A stretch of 64,000 bases of DNA from Hymenobacter persicinus. GTDB lineage: Bacteria > Bacteroidota > Bacteroidia > Cytophagales > Hymenobacteraceae. A program made the position numbers and the translations under genes. Below the pieces are notes generated by a model. It ran no database searches, was not told where the DNA came from, and saw nothing but the letters and a program-made list of their open reading frames with translations. Below are positions 26,642-35,422 of the stretch, in pieces (position 1 is the stretch's first letter; every line of letters starts with the position of its first letter). The stretch is from positions 1-64,000 of the forward strand of contig NZ_SEWE01000023.1 in NCBI RefSeq assembly GCF_004167665.1, given 5' to 3'.

Positions 26642-27835
26642 TTAGTAGGTAAAAACGATCAATTTCAGCAAAATGACCAGTGGAATCACTTCCGTGGCGC
26701 AAAGGTACGAAAACAAATGTAGATTAAGTAGGGAGGCCCGGCGGTGCAGCGTGCGCGCAATGCGAACCACGGTGCCCACCAACATCAAGGAAACCACCCC
26801 GTTGGAAACCCACAGCACCGTTTCGGGCAGGGTTTGGTTGAGCCCCAGGTAGAGCAGCATCACTAGAGGCAGAAACAGACCCATGAACAGAATGGTCCGC
26901 ACAAATTCGCGGTACTGTACCATCACCAGGGGCGTAACATCGAAAATATAGCCCATCAGCTCCAGAAACAGGTATTTACCCAGCACGAACCCCGCAATCA
27001 GGGCGGCGTAGAGCAGTACCCGCAGCACAATGGCGGACTCGGGCACGTCGAAGAGGCGGCGCAGGATAACGATGGTCTGGATGTTGGTGTGAATGGCCAC
27101 CAGCAGCAGGGCAAAGGACAGCGCAAAAACCATGACCAGCAGCAAATTGAGCCAGGTCAGCGTGGGCTTGGTCAGGAAGTCCTGGTCGTTGGACTGCTTG
27201 CTCCAGAGACCCTCAAACTGGTAGATTCGGGCAAAGCCCGGCTGGTAGGTGGCCCGGATACCGCCGTAGAGCAGCCCAATGACCAGCAGAAAGCACAGAA
27301 ATACGTTCTGGCCCTGGTGCCCCAGCGGCCGGGGCTGAGCGAGCAGAGCGGCCGTAGCGGTGCCCTTACCGCTCTGGGCGACGGGAACCACGGTAGCATT
27401 GGTGAAAGACGCCAGATTAGGCGGTACTTCCGGCTGCCACACGCAGAGTAGGTGGTTACCTAGCCGCTCGGTTTTGGGCAATAGCTCCGCCAGGTCCAGA
27501 GTATAGGAGGCGGGACGGCTGGCCGTAAACACCAGCCGGTTGTCGAGAAACAAGCTCAGGTTTTTGCGGGCCGCAAACGTGATAAGTAAGGGCTTGTTGG
27601 GGCGCAACCCCACCCACTGGTAGTAGGCTGCCGCTGGGGCGTGGTAGTCCGGCAGGTAGAGAATAAGGCTGTTGCGGGCCGTATCGTAGATCAGCCAATC
27701 GGCGGTGAGGCCCCCGCGGGGTGCCGGCGGCAAGGGCCGGTACTCAGCAGCTGTGGCCCGAAGCTGGGTCAGCAGCAGAGCCAGGAGAGGGATTAGCCAA
27801 TGGAAGCGGAACAGCAACATACTTTTCCCCTGCAT
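26642..27835 (-). CDS. DUF4271 membrane protein
   Basis: The product is 397 residues. A signal peptide (to about residue 30) is followed by a periplasmic beta-rich domain (about 35-160), then about seven or eight transmembrane helices (160-397), including LLLVMVFALSFALLLVAI and IVLRVLLYAALIAGFVLGKYLFLELMG. This arrangement and the hemD neighbour identify the DUF4271 family of Bacteroidota. Function is unknown. The ATG at 27820 is an alternative start. Confidence 0.8.
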   Translation of the reverse strand: MQGKSMLLFRFHWLIPLLALLLTQLRATAAEYRPLPPAPRGGLTADWLIYDTARNSLILYLPDYHAPAAAYYQWVGLRPNKPLLITFAARKNLSLFLDNRLVFTASRPASYTLDLAELLPKTERLGNHLLCVWQPEVPPNLASFTNATVVPVAQSGKGTATAALLAQPRPLGHQGQNVFLCFLLVIGLLYGGIRATYQPGFARIYQFEGLWSKQSNDQDFLTKPTLTWLNLLLVMVFALSFALLLVAIHTNIQTIVILRRLFDVPESAIVLRVLLYAALIAGFVLGKYLFLELMGYIFDVTPLVMVQYREFVRTILFMGLFLPLVMLLYLGLNQTLPETVLWVSNGVVSLMLVGTVVRIARTLHRRASLLNLHLFSYLCATEVIPLVILLKLIVFTY

Positions 27836-27853
27836 GGTGGGCGGAGCTCCGCG

Positions 27854-28921
27854 CTAGGAAGCCACCCGCTGCTGGGCGCTCCGGCTCTGGTACACGCCCA
27901 GAAACACGCTCAGCACGAGCGAAAATGCTACCAGCCCCACAATCAGCCACGTATTGCCGACGGCCGCGAAGTTGATAACGAACAGAATCACGACCAGATT
28001 GAGCAGCCCGAGCAGCATCACGGTGCTAATCTGCTGGAAGCCCATGGCCAGAATGCGGTGGTGAATGTGGTTTTTATCGGGCGCAAAGGGGGAACGGCCG
28101 GCCATCATGCGCACGATAAAGACGCGCAGCGTGTCGAAGAGGGGCACGAACAGGATGCCGATGGCCACCGCAGGCGACGAAGCACCGAAGGGCTGCCCGA
28201 TTTTGCCCCCCATCTCAATAAATTGAATCGTCAGGATCGAGACGATAAAGCCGCAGACCAGGGAGCCGGTGTCGCCCATGAAGATACTGGCGCGGTGGAA
28301 GTTGTAGCGCAAGAAGCCCAGCATACCGCCAATCAGGCAGACGGAAACGAAAACGTAGTTGCCGTAGTTGGGCCCGCCATAGCGCAGAAAGTAGTAGCCG
28401 TAGGTGCTGGTAATAATCAGCACGATGGTGCCGGCCAGACCGTCGAGGCCATCAATGAGGTTGATGGCGTTGGTGATACCCACAATGGCCAGAAAGGTGA
28501 AGGCGTAGCTGATGCCGATGGGCAGCTCGTGAATACCCAGAATTCCCTGGAAGCTGGTTACCCGCACATCGGCCATAATCATGACGATGCCAGTAGCCAG
28601 CAGTTGGCCCACGAACTTCTTGCCGACCGTAATGCTAACCAGGTCGTCTTTGAGGCCTACGAAGAACAGCACGATGCAGCCAGCCAGGAGTTGCTGAATA
28701 CCATTGCTGAGATTGGCGAAGATGGTGAGCGACGACATGAAGCCCGCAAAGACGGCCACCCCACCCAGCCGCGGCGTGAGCGACTCGTGCACGGTGCGCA
28801 CGTTGGGCGTGTCGAGCATGTTTTTCAGGTGGGCAATATAGATGATGGAGGGCACCGCAAACAGTGCCACCAGAAATGCCCAGAGAAAGGACAGGCCCAA
28901 CTGAATTCCGATTGGATTCAT
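27854..28921 (-). CDS. MraY/WecA-family undecaprenyl-phosphate sugar-1-phosphate transferase
   Basis: The product is 355 residues with about ten to eleven transmembrane helices. It moves a UDP-HexNAc-1-phosphate onto a polyprenyl phosphate carrier at the inner membrane, starting O-antigen, exopolysaccharide or teichoic-type glycans. Signatures are FVGLKDDLVSI (Mg2+-binding DD), NAINLIDGLDGLAG, FMGDTGSLVCGF and HIHHRILAMG. The NxxNxxDGxDGL loop and HIHHR tail favour the WecA/TagO branch over MraY. The sugar cannot be told. Confidence 0.88.
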   Translation of the reverse strand: MNPIGIQLGLSFLWAFLVALFAVPSIIYIAHLKNMLDTPNVRTVHESLTPRLGGVAVFAGFMSSLTIFANLSNGIQQLLAGCIVLFFVGLKDDLVSITVGKKFVGQLLATGIVMIMADVRVTSFQGILGIHELPIGISYAFTFLAIVGITNAINLIDGLDGLAGTIVLIITSTYGYYFLRYGGPNYGNYVFVSVCLIGGMLGFLRYNFHRASIFMGDTGSLVCGFIVSILTIQFIEMGGKIGQPFGASSPAVAIGILFVPLFDTLRVFIVRMMAGRSPFAPDKNHIHHRILAMGFQQISTVMLLGLLNLVVILFVINFAAVGNTWLIVGLVAFSLVLSVFLGVYQSRSAQQRVAS

Positions 28922-28989
28922 ATTATCGACTCAAAATTAAGCAAATATGCCCGAAGATGTACGCTCGCCGGGCTTTTGCGGATCAGTGC

Positions 28990-29406
28990 CTAGCTATGCA
29001 GTACGCCTTCGCGGTTGAGCAGGGCAATGTGGATTAGGTTAGCTGGAACAATGGAATCGGGCACGAAGATGAATTTCTTGTCGAAAATCTGCGGTCCGTG
29101 GTAGTAGCTCACCCAGTACTGGTTGTTGAGGTGAAACAGGTCAGGGTCGATGGGCTCGATGGGAACGGCGCTCTGGGGCTCCACTTCCATCATTACGTGC
29201 CGCAGCGTAGATGTCCGCACCACTTCGCCGCCCTCGCGGGTGCCGTAGCCGTTGGAGCTGACAATGACGTTGCTCAGGGGAAAGGGGTTGTGGTTGAGCA
29301 GGTACACCTGCCACACCTGCTTGCCCTCCCCGGGGGTAGGATTATCGTCCGGCACCACGGCAATGGATACGCCCTCAACCGGATCAAACTTGATATCGTC
29401 TTTCAT
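28990..29406 (-). CDS. Conserved hypothetical protein
   Basis: The product is 138 residues with no signal or membrane segment. It contains an immunoglobulin-like beta pattern (VWQVYLLNHNPFPLSNVIVSSNGYGTREG) and a C-terminal half ending in NREGVLHS. It starts 6 bp after the lipB stop, so it is probably cotranslated with lipB. I recognise it only as a hypothetical common in Cytophagales. Confidence 0.65.
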   Translation of the reverse strand: MKDDIKFDPVEGVSIAVVPDDNPTPGEGKQVWQVYLLNHNPFPLSNVIVSSNGYGTREGGEVVRTSTLRHVMMEVEPQSAVPIEPIDPDLFHLNNQYWVSYYHGPQIFDKKFIFVPDSIVPANLIHIALLNREGVLHS

Positions 29407-29412
29407 GCCTGC

Positions 29413-30207
29413 TTAACGGATAAGCTCGGCATCGAGCAGGGTAGCCAGATGCCGGAGCAGCTTTTCTTCGACCTCGGGCAAGGGCACGGCACGGCCCAGC
29501 TCCTGCTGGAGCGAGGTCACGGCCTTATCGGTGATACCGCAGGGCACGATGTAGCCGAAGTACGCGAGGTCGGTGTTGATGTTGAGAGCAAAGCCGTGCA
29601 TGGTCACCCAGCGGCTGCACTTGACGCCCATGGCGCAGATTTTCCGCGGGTTGGCGGCTCCTTCGGCAAAGTCGAGCCAGACGCCGGTCAGGCCCGCAAT
29701 GCGGCCCGCCCGCAGCCCATACTCGGCCAGAGTATTGATAACGGCTTCCTCGAGCACCCGCAGGTAGCGGTGAATGTCGTTGAAGAAATTGTCGAGGTCC
29801 AGAATGGGGTAGCCCACCAGCTGACCGGGGCCGTGGTAGGTGATGTCGCCGCCGCGGTTGATGCGGTGGTAAGTGGCGCCGTGCTCGGCCAGCTCGGCTT
29901 CGCTGAGCAGCAAATGCTCGGGCTTGCCACTCTTACCCAGCGTGTACACGTGCGGGTGCTGGCACAGCACTATACTATTAGGAGTGGGGGTGATGGGCGA
30001 CCCCGCCTCGGCCGCCTGCCGGTTGTGGTTTTTGAGGGCCACCGTAGCCGCCAGCAGCTCTTCCTGGTGGGCCCAGGTGGCTTCGTAGCCAACCAACCCC
30101 AACTTTTCCACCCGAATCTGCCGGTTCTGCCCCGGCTTCCTGGCATCGGGCACCAGCGCCGCCTCGGGGGCAGCAAACGGCGTTACACAGGCGGATAGCA
30201 GATCCAT
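29413..30207 (-). CDS. lipB: Octanoyl-[ACP]:protein octanoyltransferase
   Basis: The product is 264 residues from the ATG at 30207; a longer frame to 30264 exists. LipB moves octanoate from acyl carrier protein to lipoyl domains, the first step of lipoate synthesis. It shows RGGDITYHGPGQLVGYPILDL, KICAMGVKCSRWVTMHGFALNI (catalytic Lys region) and GYIVPCGI with the catalytic Cys. The first 30 residues are an extension compared with E. coli. The promoter element is listed separately. Confidence 0.94.
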   Translation of the reverse strand: MDLLSACVTPFAAPEAALVPDARKPGQNRQIRVEKLGLVGYEATWAHQEELLAATVALKNHNRQAAEAGSPITPTPNSIVLCQHPHVYTLGKSGKPEHLLLSEAELAEHGATYHRINRGGDITYHGPGQLVGYPILDLDNFFNDIHRYLRVLEEAVINTLAEYGLRAGRIAGLTGVWLDFAEGAANPRKICAMGVKCSRWVTMHGFALNINTDLAYFGYIVPCGITDKAVTSLQQELGRAVPLPEVEEKLLRHLATLLDAELIR

Positions 30208-30283
30208 AGCGGTGTTTTTATATAGCCCGGTCAACCCTGGCCGGAAGTCTAACGAGCGGCGCAAGCCGACCCGCAGATAGGCG

Positions 30284-30291
30284 CAAAGGTA
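30284..30291 (-). promoter_or_regulatory. Bacteroidota -7 element upstream of lipB
   Basis: The minus strand reads TACCTTTG, a full match to TAnnTTTG, about 77 bases before the lipB ATG. A TTG lies upstream but at a short 13-base spacing, so only the -7 part is convincing. Confidence 0.45.
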
Positions 30292-30340
30292 CTAGATTTA
30301 GCTCCAACCTCTACTTCCCCCCTTTCGCTCCCTCCCTCCT

Positions 30341-30697
30341 ATGCCCAGTTCTGCCCACCTGCTCGGCCAAGCCGGCGAGGCCGCCGCCGCCCACCTGCAG
30401 GCCCAGGGCTTCACCATCGTGGAGCGCAACTACCGCTTCCGGCGCGCCGAAGTCGACCTGATTGCCCGGCTGGGCGATGCGCTGCTGGTTTTCGTGGAAG
30501 TCAAGGCCCGGTCCTCGGCCCGGTTCGGCCATCCGGAGGAATTCGTGACGGAGCGGAAGCGGGCGCTGTTTCGGCTGGCGGCTGAGCAGTACCAGGAGGA
30601 AGTGAACTGGGCCGGCGACATTCGGTTCGACATTCTGGCCCTGCAGCAGGTGGCCGGCGGCTTTCGCCTCGAGCACTTTGAGGATGCATTTTACTAG
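30341..30697 (+). CDS. yraN: UPF0102 (YraN) family endonuclease-like protein
   Basis: The product is 118 residues, the standard length. It contains G..GE..AA..L...G at the N-terminus, then NYRFRRAEVDLIARLGDALLVFVEVKARSS, the D...EVK core of a PD-(D/E)XK nuclease-like fold, and R.AEQYQEE. YraN relatives are thought to act in recombination or DNA maintenance; no activity is proven for this group. It is divergent from lipB and ends at a convergent terminator. Confidence 0.9.
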   Translation: MPSSAHLLGQAGEAAAAHLQAQGFTIVERNYRFRRAEVDLIARLGDALLVFVEVKARSSARFGHPEEFVTERKRALFRLAAEQYQEEVNWAGDIRFDILALQQVAGGFRLEHFEDAFY

Positions 30698-30720
30698 AGC
30701 CGACGAGCAGACTTAGGCAC

Positions 30721-30756
30721 AAAAGAAGCCCGCCGGGGTGCCGACGGGCTTCTTTT
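30721..30756. terminator. Bidirectional terminator between yraN and the MORN-type lipoprotein gene
   Basis: A 12-bp perfect stem, AAAAGAAGCCCG (30721-30732) with CGGGCTTCTTTT (30745-30756). Confidence 0.9.
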
Positions 30757-30771
30757 GAGAGCTAGTTATCT

Positions 30772-31734
30772 TTACTTTTTCGACCCGGGACGGTCCGTAA
30801 CGGCGTCGCGCTTGTCGAGCTTGTCCTTTTCGTAGACCAGCACGCCGTTGCGGTTGTATTCCTTGAGCAGCACCGGCTCCTGCACTTCCGGCTCGTAGCC
30901 TGATTCGCCGTACTGATACACGTAGTGGCGGCGGTCCTTGGTGTTGCGGAAGCCCCAGTACTTGGTCCACTCCCCTACTTTCTTGCCGTTTTCAAACTGG
31001 CCTTCCCACTCCCGCTTGCCGTGCTCGGTGAAGCTCACATAGTCGCCGTCGATTTTGCCCTGGGTGTAGGGAATCACTTCCTTCAGGCGCTTTTTGTCGT
31101 TGGCGTAGTAGCTCACCTGGGCGTCGCGGGGGAAGCCCATTTCGTAGTGGTTCTTGCTGAGCAGCACGTTGTCCTTGTTGAACTTCTCCCAGCGCAGGTG
31201 ACGGGTACCCAGAGCGAAATAGCCGGTTTCGATAACCTTACCGCCCTGGAGCTTCTTGTAGGGCCCGTGCAGCACTTTGGCCGTGGCGGGGTCCAGCTCG
31301 TCGGTGGTTTTGAAGATTTTACGCTTGCGCGCGTCGAAATAGTAGCGAGCCGGGGCGAAGTCGTTGGGCTGCTGAAACGTGCGCAGGTAGTAGAACACCT
31401 CGATGATCTGGTTGCGTCCCTTTGGCCCCGACTTGGTGAAGCCCTTCTTGATTCGCTCCCCGAGGAACACGTTCTTCTTCTTTTTCGGGGCGCGTTGGGC
31501 GGCCTTTTGCTTTTCCTTGGCGGCCCGCTCCTGCTCCTTGGTCAGCACCACCCGGTTGGTTTCCAGCGAAGGCGCGTTGGTGGTGTCGCGGGCCGTAGTG
31601 AGCGAATCGCGCACCACCCCGCCCGCCAGGCCGGAATCCGGCTTGCTGTTGAAGGAAACGGTCTTTTTAGAGCAGGCCCCAGTGGCCAGCAGTAGAGCCG
31701 TGAGCAGAAGCAGTAAAAGCTGAAATGGACGCAT
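30772..31734 (-). CDS. YwqK/MORN-repeat lipoprotein
   Basis: The product is 320 residues from the ATG at 31734, with an N-terminal lipobox ATGAC. A Lys/Ala-rich linker (QERAAKEKQKAAQRAPKKKKN) precedes repeats of the MORN/YwqK type: HGPYKKLQGGKVIETGYF, GKIDGDYVSFTEHGKREWEGQFENGKKVGEWTKYWG, LLKEYNRNGVLVYEKDKLD. Such repeats are common in Bacteroidota lipoproteins, where automatic annotation often misnames them as antitoxin components. Role unknown, probably envelope. Confidence 0.75.
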   Translation of the reverse strand: MRPFQLLLLLLTALLLATGACSKKTVSFNSKPDSGLAGGVVRDSLTTARDTTNAPSLETNRVVLTKEQERAAKEKQKAAQRAPKKKKNVFLGERIKKGFTKSGPKGRNQIIEVFYYLRTFQQPNDFAPARYYFDARKRKIFKTTDELDPATAKVLHGPYKKLQGGKVIETGYFALGTRHLRWEKFNKDNVLLSKNHYEMGFPRDAQVSYYANDKKRLKEVIPYTQGKIDGDYVSFTEHGKREWEGQFENGKKVGEWTKYWGFRNTKDRRHYVYQYGESGYEPEVQEPVLLKEYNRNGVLVYEKDKLDKRDAVTDRPGSKK

Positions 31735-31812
31735 CAACGAGGAAAAGCGGTTCGGAAGGGCAAACGTAATGGTAGAGGGATTTGGTGCCCGACCGGCACC
31801 GGAGCTCCCGCC

Positions 31813-32301
31813 CTACCACTTCACCGGCTGGTTCATAATCTGGTTGTAGTCGGCGCGCTGGTAGGTGGTGGTGTCGCTGGCCGGAAACGGGAAGTACTTG
31901 GGCGGCAGCAAAGCATAATCAAACACGCCCTAGGCGGCAATAAACGCCTGCCGCTTGTTCAGGCCGCCGGCGTGCTCATCGGGGTTGCCGCTGATGCAGA
32001 TAGAGCGGGCCTGGTAGGGCTTTTCCAGGGACGAGAGCAGCCAGAACTCGTAGGACGTGGCAAACGTCATCATCACCGTATCCATGCGAATGTCCTTGTC
32101 GGCAAACAGCAGCTTGCGCTGGGGCAGGTGCTCGGTGCGGCGCAGCACGTGCTCGGCCCACTGCAGTCGCTCGGAATAAGGCTTGTGGACCAGCCCGATG
32201 TGCACCACCCGCACCAGCAGTACCAGCGCCGCGTAAGTAACCAGACCACCCCAGGCAATGGTCTTGCGCAGCGGTTCCGGGTACGATAGATGATCAAACA
32301 T
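31813..32301 (-). pseudogene. Hypothetical gene interrupted by in-frame TAG
   Basis: From the ATG at 32301 the frame encodes 123 residues with one transmembrane helix (WGGLVTYAALVLLVRVVHIGL) and stops at a TAG (31930-31932) after AFIAA. The same frame then continues without break as GVFDYALLPPKYFPFPASDTTTYQRADYNQIMNQPVKW to a TAG at 31813-31815. This tail is clearly protein-like, so the first stop looks like a nonsense mutation (or readthrough) in a gene of about 161 codons. It resembles the C-terminal part of a larger membrane protein, so the 5' part may also be lost. Confidence 0.6.
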
Positions 32302-32375
32302 AACGAGGAAAGCAGATGAAGCCGTCGGCCACGACGGCAGCCAAAGTTACATAGTCTGCTTGTTCCCGCCCGCCT

Positions 32376-32406
32376 AAAAAGAAAACCCCTGACCAACGGC
32401 CAGGGG
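32376..32406 (-). terminator. Terminator of htpG
   Basis: CCCCTGACC (32386-32394) pairs with GGCCAGGGG (32398-32406) with one A/C mismatch. On the minus strand the stem is followed by TTTTCTTTTTA. Confidence 0.85.
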
Positions 32407-32441
32407 CTCCTTATTACCTAGGTAGCAAAAACGGCGGGCGG

Positions 32442-34277
32442 CTACTCGGCGGCCAGCAAATCGGCGCTGCGCTTTACAAAGGCCGTCAGGGCTTCGCCTT
32501 TCAGCAGGCCCTGGGCCAGCAGGCCAAGGTCGAAGGCCTGACGGGCCAGCTTCTCGCCGGCTTCGCCCTCGGCGCTGAGCACGCGCTGGGCCACGGGGTG
32601 GTTGGCATTCACGCTCACCGTGTACGAGTCGGGCAGGTTACCGAACATCTGCATGCCGCCGCCCCCGCCGGTGCGCTGCATGTCCTTCATGCGGCGCATA
32701 AACTCGGGCAGCGTGATGACCACCGGCGAGTCCTGGGGCGAGAGGGCCTCCACCTGCACGTGCATGTGCTCGTTGCGGATAGCCTTGGTAAACAGCTCCT
32801 GCAAACGAGTTTTGTCGTCGTCGCTGAGCACGCTCTCGGTCGTGTCGTCCTTCTCGATCAGCTTGCCGATGGTCTCGGCATCTACGCGCTTGAAGGTGGT
32901 TTTCTCCAGCTTCTGCTCGAGTTGGCCAATGAAGTGCGAGTCCAGCGGGCCGTCGAGCTTGAGCACGTCGTAGCCGCGGTCCTGGGCGGCCTGCACGAAG
33001 GCGTGCTGAGCCTCGGCATCGGTGGTGTACAGTACCACGGTCTGCTCGTTTTTATCCTTCTGGTTGGCCTGCACAAATTCCTGGTACTCGGGCAGGGTGA
33101 AGAACTTGCCGGCCACGTTCTGCACCAAGGCAAAGTCCTTAGCCTTGTCGTAAAACTTTTCGTCGGAGAGCATGCCGTACTTCACGAACAGCCCGATGTC
33201 CGACCACTTCTCCTCGAAGCCCGCGCGGTCCTTGCGGTAGAGCTCGGCCAGCTTGTCGGCGACCTTCTTGGTAATGTAGGTATTGATTTTCTTCACCGCG
33301 GCATCAGCCTGCAGGAAGCTGCGCGACACGTTCAGCGGAATATCGGGCGAGTCAATCACGCCGTGGAGCAGCATCAGGAACTCGGGCACCACGTCCTTCA
33401 CCTCGTCGGTGATGAACACCTGCCGCGAGTAGAGCTGGATTTTGTTGCGCTGGAACTGCAGCTCGTCCTTCACCTTGGGGAAATACAGGATGCCGGTCAG
33501 GTTGAACGGGTAGTCCACGTTGAGATGAATCCAGAACAGGGGTTCGTCCATGCTCATCGGATACAGCTCGTGGTAGAACTTCTTGTAGTCCTCGTCGGTC
33601 AGCTCGGCCGGCTGCTTGGTCCAGATGGGCTGGGTCTGGTTGATAACCTCGCCCTCGAACTCGATTTCGACGGGCAGGAACTTGCAGTACTTGTTCAGGA
33701 TGGTGCGGAGGCGGGCCGGCTCCAGGAACTCGTCGGAATCGGCGGCCACGTGCAGCACGATGTCGGTGCCCCGGTCGGCTTTATCGGTGGTTTCGAGCGT
33801 AAATTCCGTGCTGCCGTCGCAGGTCCAGTGGGCGCCCTCGGTGCCTTCCTGGTAGCTTTTGGAGAAGATTTCCACGTTGTCGGCCACCATGAAGGCCGAG
33901 TAGAAGCCCATGCCGAACTTACCGATGATCTGGTCCTTGGTGGCCGCGTCCTGCTCCTTGTATTTCTCCACAAACTCGGAAGCCCCGGAGAAGGCAATCT
34001 GGTTGATGTACTTCTTGATTTCCTCGGCCGTCATGCCCAGGCCGCGGTCCGAGATGGTGATGGTGCGGGCTTCCTTGTCCACGCTCACCTTCACCTTCAG
34101 TTCCCCTAGCTCGCCCTTAAACTCGCCCAGCTGGGCCAGGCTCTTGAGCTTCTGAGTGGCGTCTACCGCGTTGGAAACCAGCTCCCGCAGGAAGATTTCG
34201 TGGTCGGAGTACAGGAATTTCTTGATGATGGGGAAGATATTCTCGGTGTGAATCGAGATGCTACCTTTCTCTTGCAT
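32442..34277 (-). CDS. htpG: Molecular chaperone HtpG (Hsp90)
   Basis: The product is 611 residues from the ATG at 34277 (MQEKGSISIHTENIFPIIKK). The frame is open to 34412, but those 45 codons are not conserved in Hsp90. The GHKL ATPase domain shows ELVSNAVDATQKL, DRGLGMT and GKFGMGFYSAFMVAD; the middle domain has ILYFPKV and YSRQVFITD; the C-terminal part has the dimerisation region. HtpG is a cytosolic ATP-dependent chaperone. It is flanked by its own terminator downstream and a 17-bp palindrome upstream. Confidence 0.95.
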   Translation of the reverse strand: MQEKGSISIHTENIFPIIKKFLYSDHEIFLRELVSNAVDATQKLKSLAQLGEFKGELGELKVKVSVDKEARTITISDRGLGMTAEEIKKYINQIAFSGASEFVEKYKEQDAATKDQIIGKFGMGFYSAFMVADNVEIFSKSYQEGTEGAHWTCDGSTEFTLETTDKADRGTDIVLHVAADSDEFLEPARLRTILNKYCKFLPVEIEFEGEVINQTQPIWTKQPAELTDEDYKKFYHELYPMSMDEPLFWIHLNVDYPFNLTGILYFPKVKDELQFQRNKIQLYSRQVFITDEVKDVVPEFLMLLHGVIDSPDIPLNVSRSFLQADAAVKKINTYITKKVADKLAELYRKDRAGFEEKWSDIGLFVKYGMLSDEKFYDKAKDFALVQNVAGKFFTLPEYQEFVQANQKDKNEQTVVLYTTDAEAQHAFVQAAQDRGYDVLKLDGPLDSHFIGQLEQKLEKTTFKRVDAETIGKLIEKDDTTESVLSDDDKTRLQELFTKAIRNEHMHVQVEALSPQDSPVVITLPEFMRRMKDMQRTGGGGGMQMFGNLPDSYTVSVNANHPVAQRVLSAEGEAGEKLARQAFDLGLLAQGLLKGEALTAFVKRSADLLAAE

Positions 34278-34386
34278 AGCGCGTTGCCTAAGGGTGGTGA
34301 AACTAAAAAACCGGACGAAACGCCAGCCTCTACAAGCCGGGGTTCGTTTGGTTTCGTGTTTCAAAAGCTGTTCCACGCCGCTGCGC

Positions 34387-34403
34387 GCTGTCAGTTTGAC
34401 AGC
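34387..34403. promoter_or_regulatory. 17-bp palindrome upstream of htpG
   Basis: GCTGTCA-GTT-TGACAGC, perfect 7-bp arms, 110 bp before the htpG ATG and 11 bp after the end of the upstream gene. It does not match the CIRCE heat-shock element. It could be an operator or a short terminator stem for 34414-34881. Confidence 0.35.
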
Positions 34404-34413
34404 CGCCGGCACA

Positions 34414-34881
34414 CTATGCGACCAAGGGCCGCGGCTCCCGGCAGCCCACCGACTGCTCCCACTGCTGCTCCAGCGCCATAATCTGCGGGGACGAGTCGGT
34501 GAGCCAGTCCAGGCCGGCCAGCGAGTCGGAAAAGAACTGCAGGTTGGCCGGCGTGTAGCGCTGGGTGTCCACCATCAGGTGCTCAATCACCAGCACATTG
34601 TGCAGGCTCAGCGGCAGCACCAGCCCGATCTTGCTCACGCCCAGCCGAACAAACCGCGGCAGCCATTCTTCCCCCAGCCATACCTGCTCATCGATGCCGA
34701 CCAGTGGCATGTCCGATGTATCGGCCAGCCAGCGGGTGACGTGGTGCTGTTGGGAAAAGTCGGCCAGGTAGTCCAGGGCCTGGCTAAATTTGATCAAATC
34801 AATGGAGCCGCGCCATTTCCAGCGCAGCAAATCCATTGAAATGTCATATTGAAAACAAAGTGAATCCAGTGTGTAAATCAT
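34414..34881 (-). CDS. Hypothetical protein, possibly STAS/SpoIIAA-like
   Basis: The product is 155 residues, cytoplasmic. It begins MIYTLDSLCFQYDISMDLLRWKWRGSIDLIKFSQALDYLADFSQQHHVTRWLADTSDMPLVGI. The alternation of a beta hairpin, then a helix, then the strand WLADTSDMP resembles SpoIIAA/STAS-like small proteins frequent in Hymenobacter-type genomes. No catalytic motif is visible. It lies upstream of htpG in the same direction with a 136-bp gap, so it is probably transcribed separately or weakly coupled. Confidence 0.6.
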   Translation of the reverse strand: MIYTLDSLCFQYDISMDLLRWKWRGSIDLIKFSQALDYLADFSQQHHVTRWLADTSDMPLVGIDEQVWLGEEWLPRFVRLGVSKIGLVLPLSLHNVLVIEHLMVDTQRYTPANLQFFSDSLAGLDWLTDSSPQIMALEQQWEQSVGCREPRPLVA

Positions 34882-35159
34882 CCCCTCTACGCAGCCGCCT
34901 TAGCGCGGTCAATCGGGAACAAATATACTACCGTGCAATGCATTACGCCTAATTCCATTAGCCCAGCGCCGGATATTAGTCGACCAAAGGCTGGATTCAT
35001 CCGCCGTACGCCGTTCACTGGCACCTTGCCCGGCCCTGTTTTATTTTATATTCCCCTCATTCCGAACAATCAATTATTTATATAACAATACCCAGCAGCA
35101 CAACACCGCGAAGCCCCGCACCTGCGGCTGAGCTTCACCGCATCGGGCGGGTCTGGGCC

Positions 35160-35261
35160 TTACACGAACAGCGCTACGTCTTCGGCCGGGCGGGGCCGCT
35201 GACGGGCCGGACGCAGGGAGGAAACCAACGACCACAGCAAACGGCGGGACAGGCTTTTCAT
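35160..35261 (-). CDS. Possible small basic peptide gene
   Basis: A 33-residue frame (MKSLSRRLLWSLVSSLRPARQRPRPAEDVALFV) within a longer open frame to 35414. It is very Arg-rich, with a short hydrophobic stretch. Nothing else occupies 34882-35422 apart from promoter elements. The coding call rests on the frame alone. Confidence 0.25.
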   Translation of the reverse strand: MKSLSRRLLWSLVSSLRPARQRPRPAEDVALFV

Positions 35262-35368
35262 GGCAAAGCAGTTAGGGTGAATTACGCTGGCAAAGGTGGG
35301 GCGCCGGTGTTGCCTGCGCGTTTCCCGACCATTATGCTTTGGTGAAAAGCCGAGCCCCGGTACGCACG

Positions 35369-35397
35369 TTGCTGCAAGTAAAAATCTACTACCTTTG
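35369..35397 (+). promoter_or_regulatory. Promoter of the His-rich gene with overlapping palindromic site
   Basis: TTG (35369-35371), 18 bases, then TACCTTTG (35390-35397): a full match to the Bacteroidota TTG/TAnnTTTG promoter 26 bases before the ATG at 35423. The -33 region overlaps TTGCTGCAA (35369-35377), and a second copy TTGTTGCAA (35414-35422) abuts the start codon. The pair may bind a regulator. Confidence 0.6.
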
Positions 35398-35422
35398 GGC
35401 ACTTTCTGACACATTGTTGCAA

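Noticed and set aside
30772-31734. Toxin-antitoxin component (common automatic name for YwqK repeats)
   Set aside because: No toxin partner is adjacent, and the protein is a lipoprotein with MORN-type repeats.
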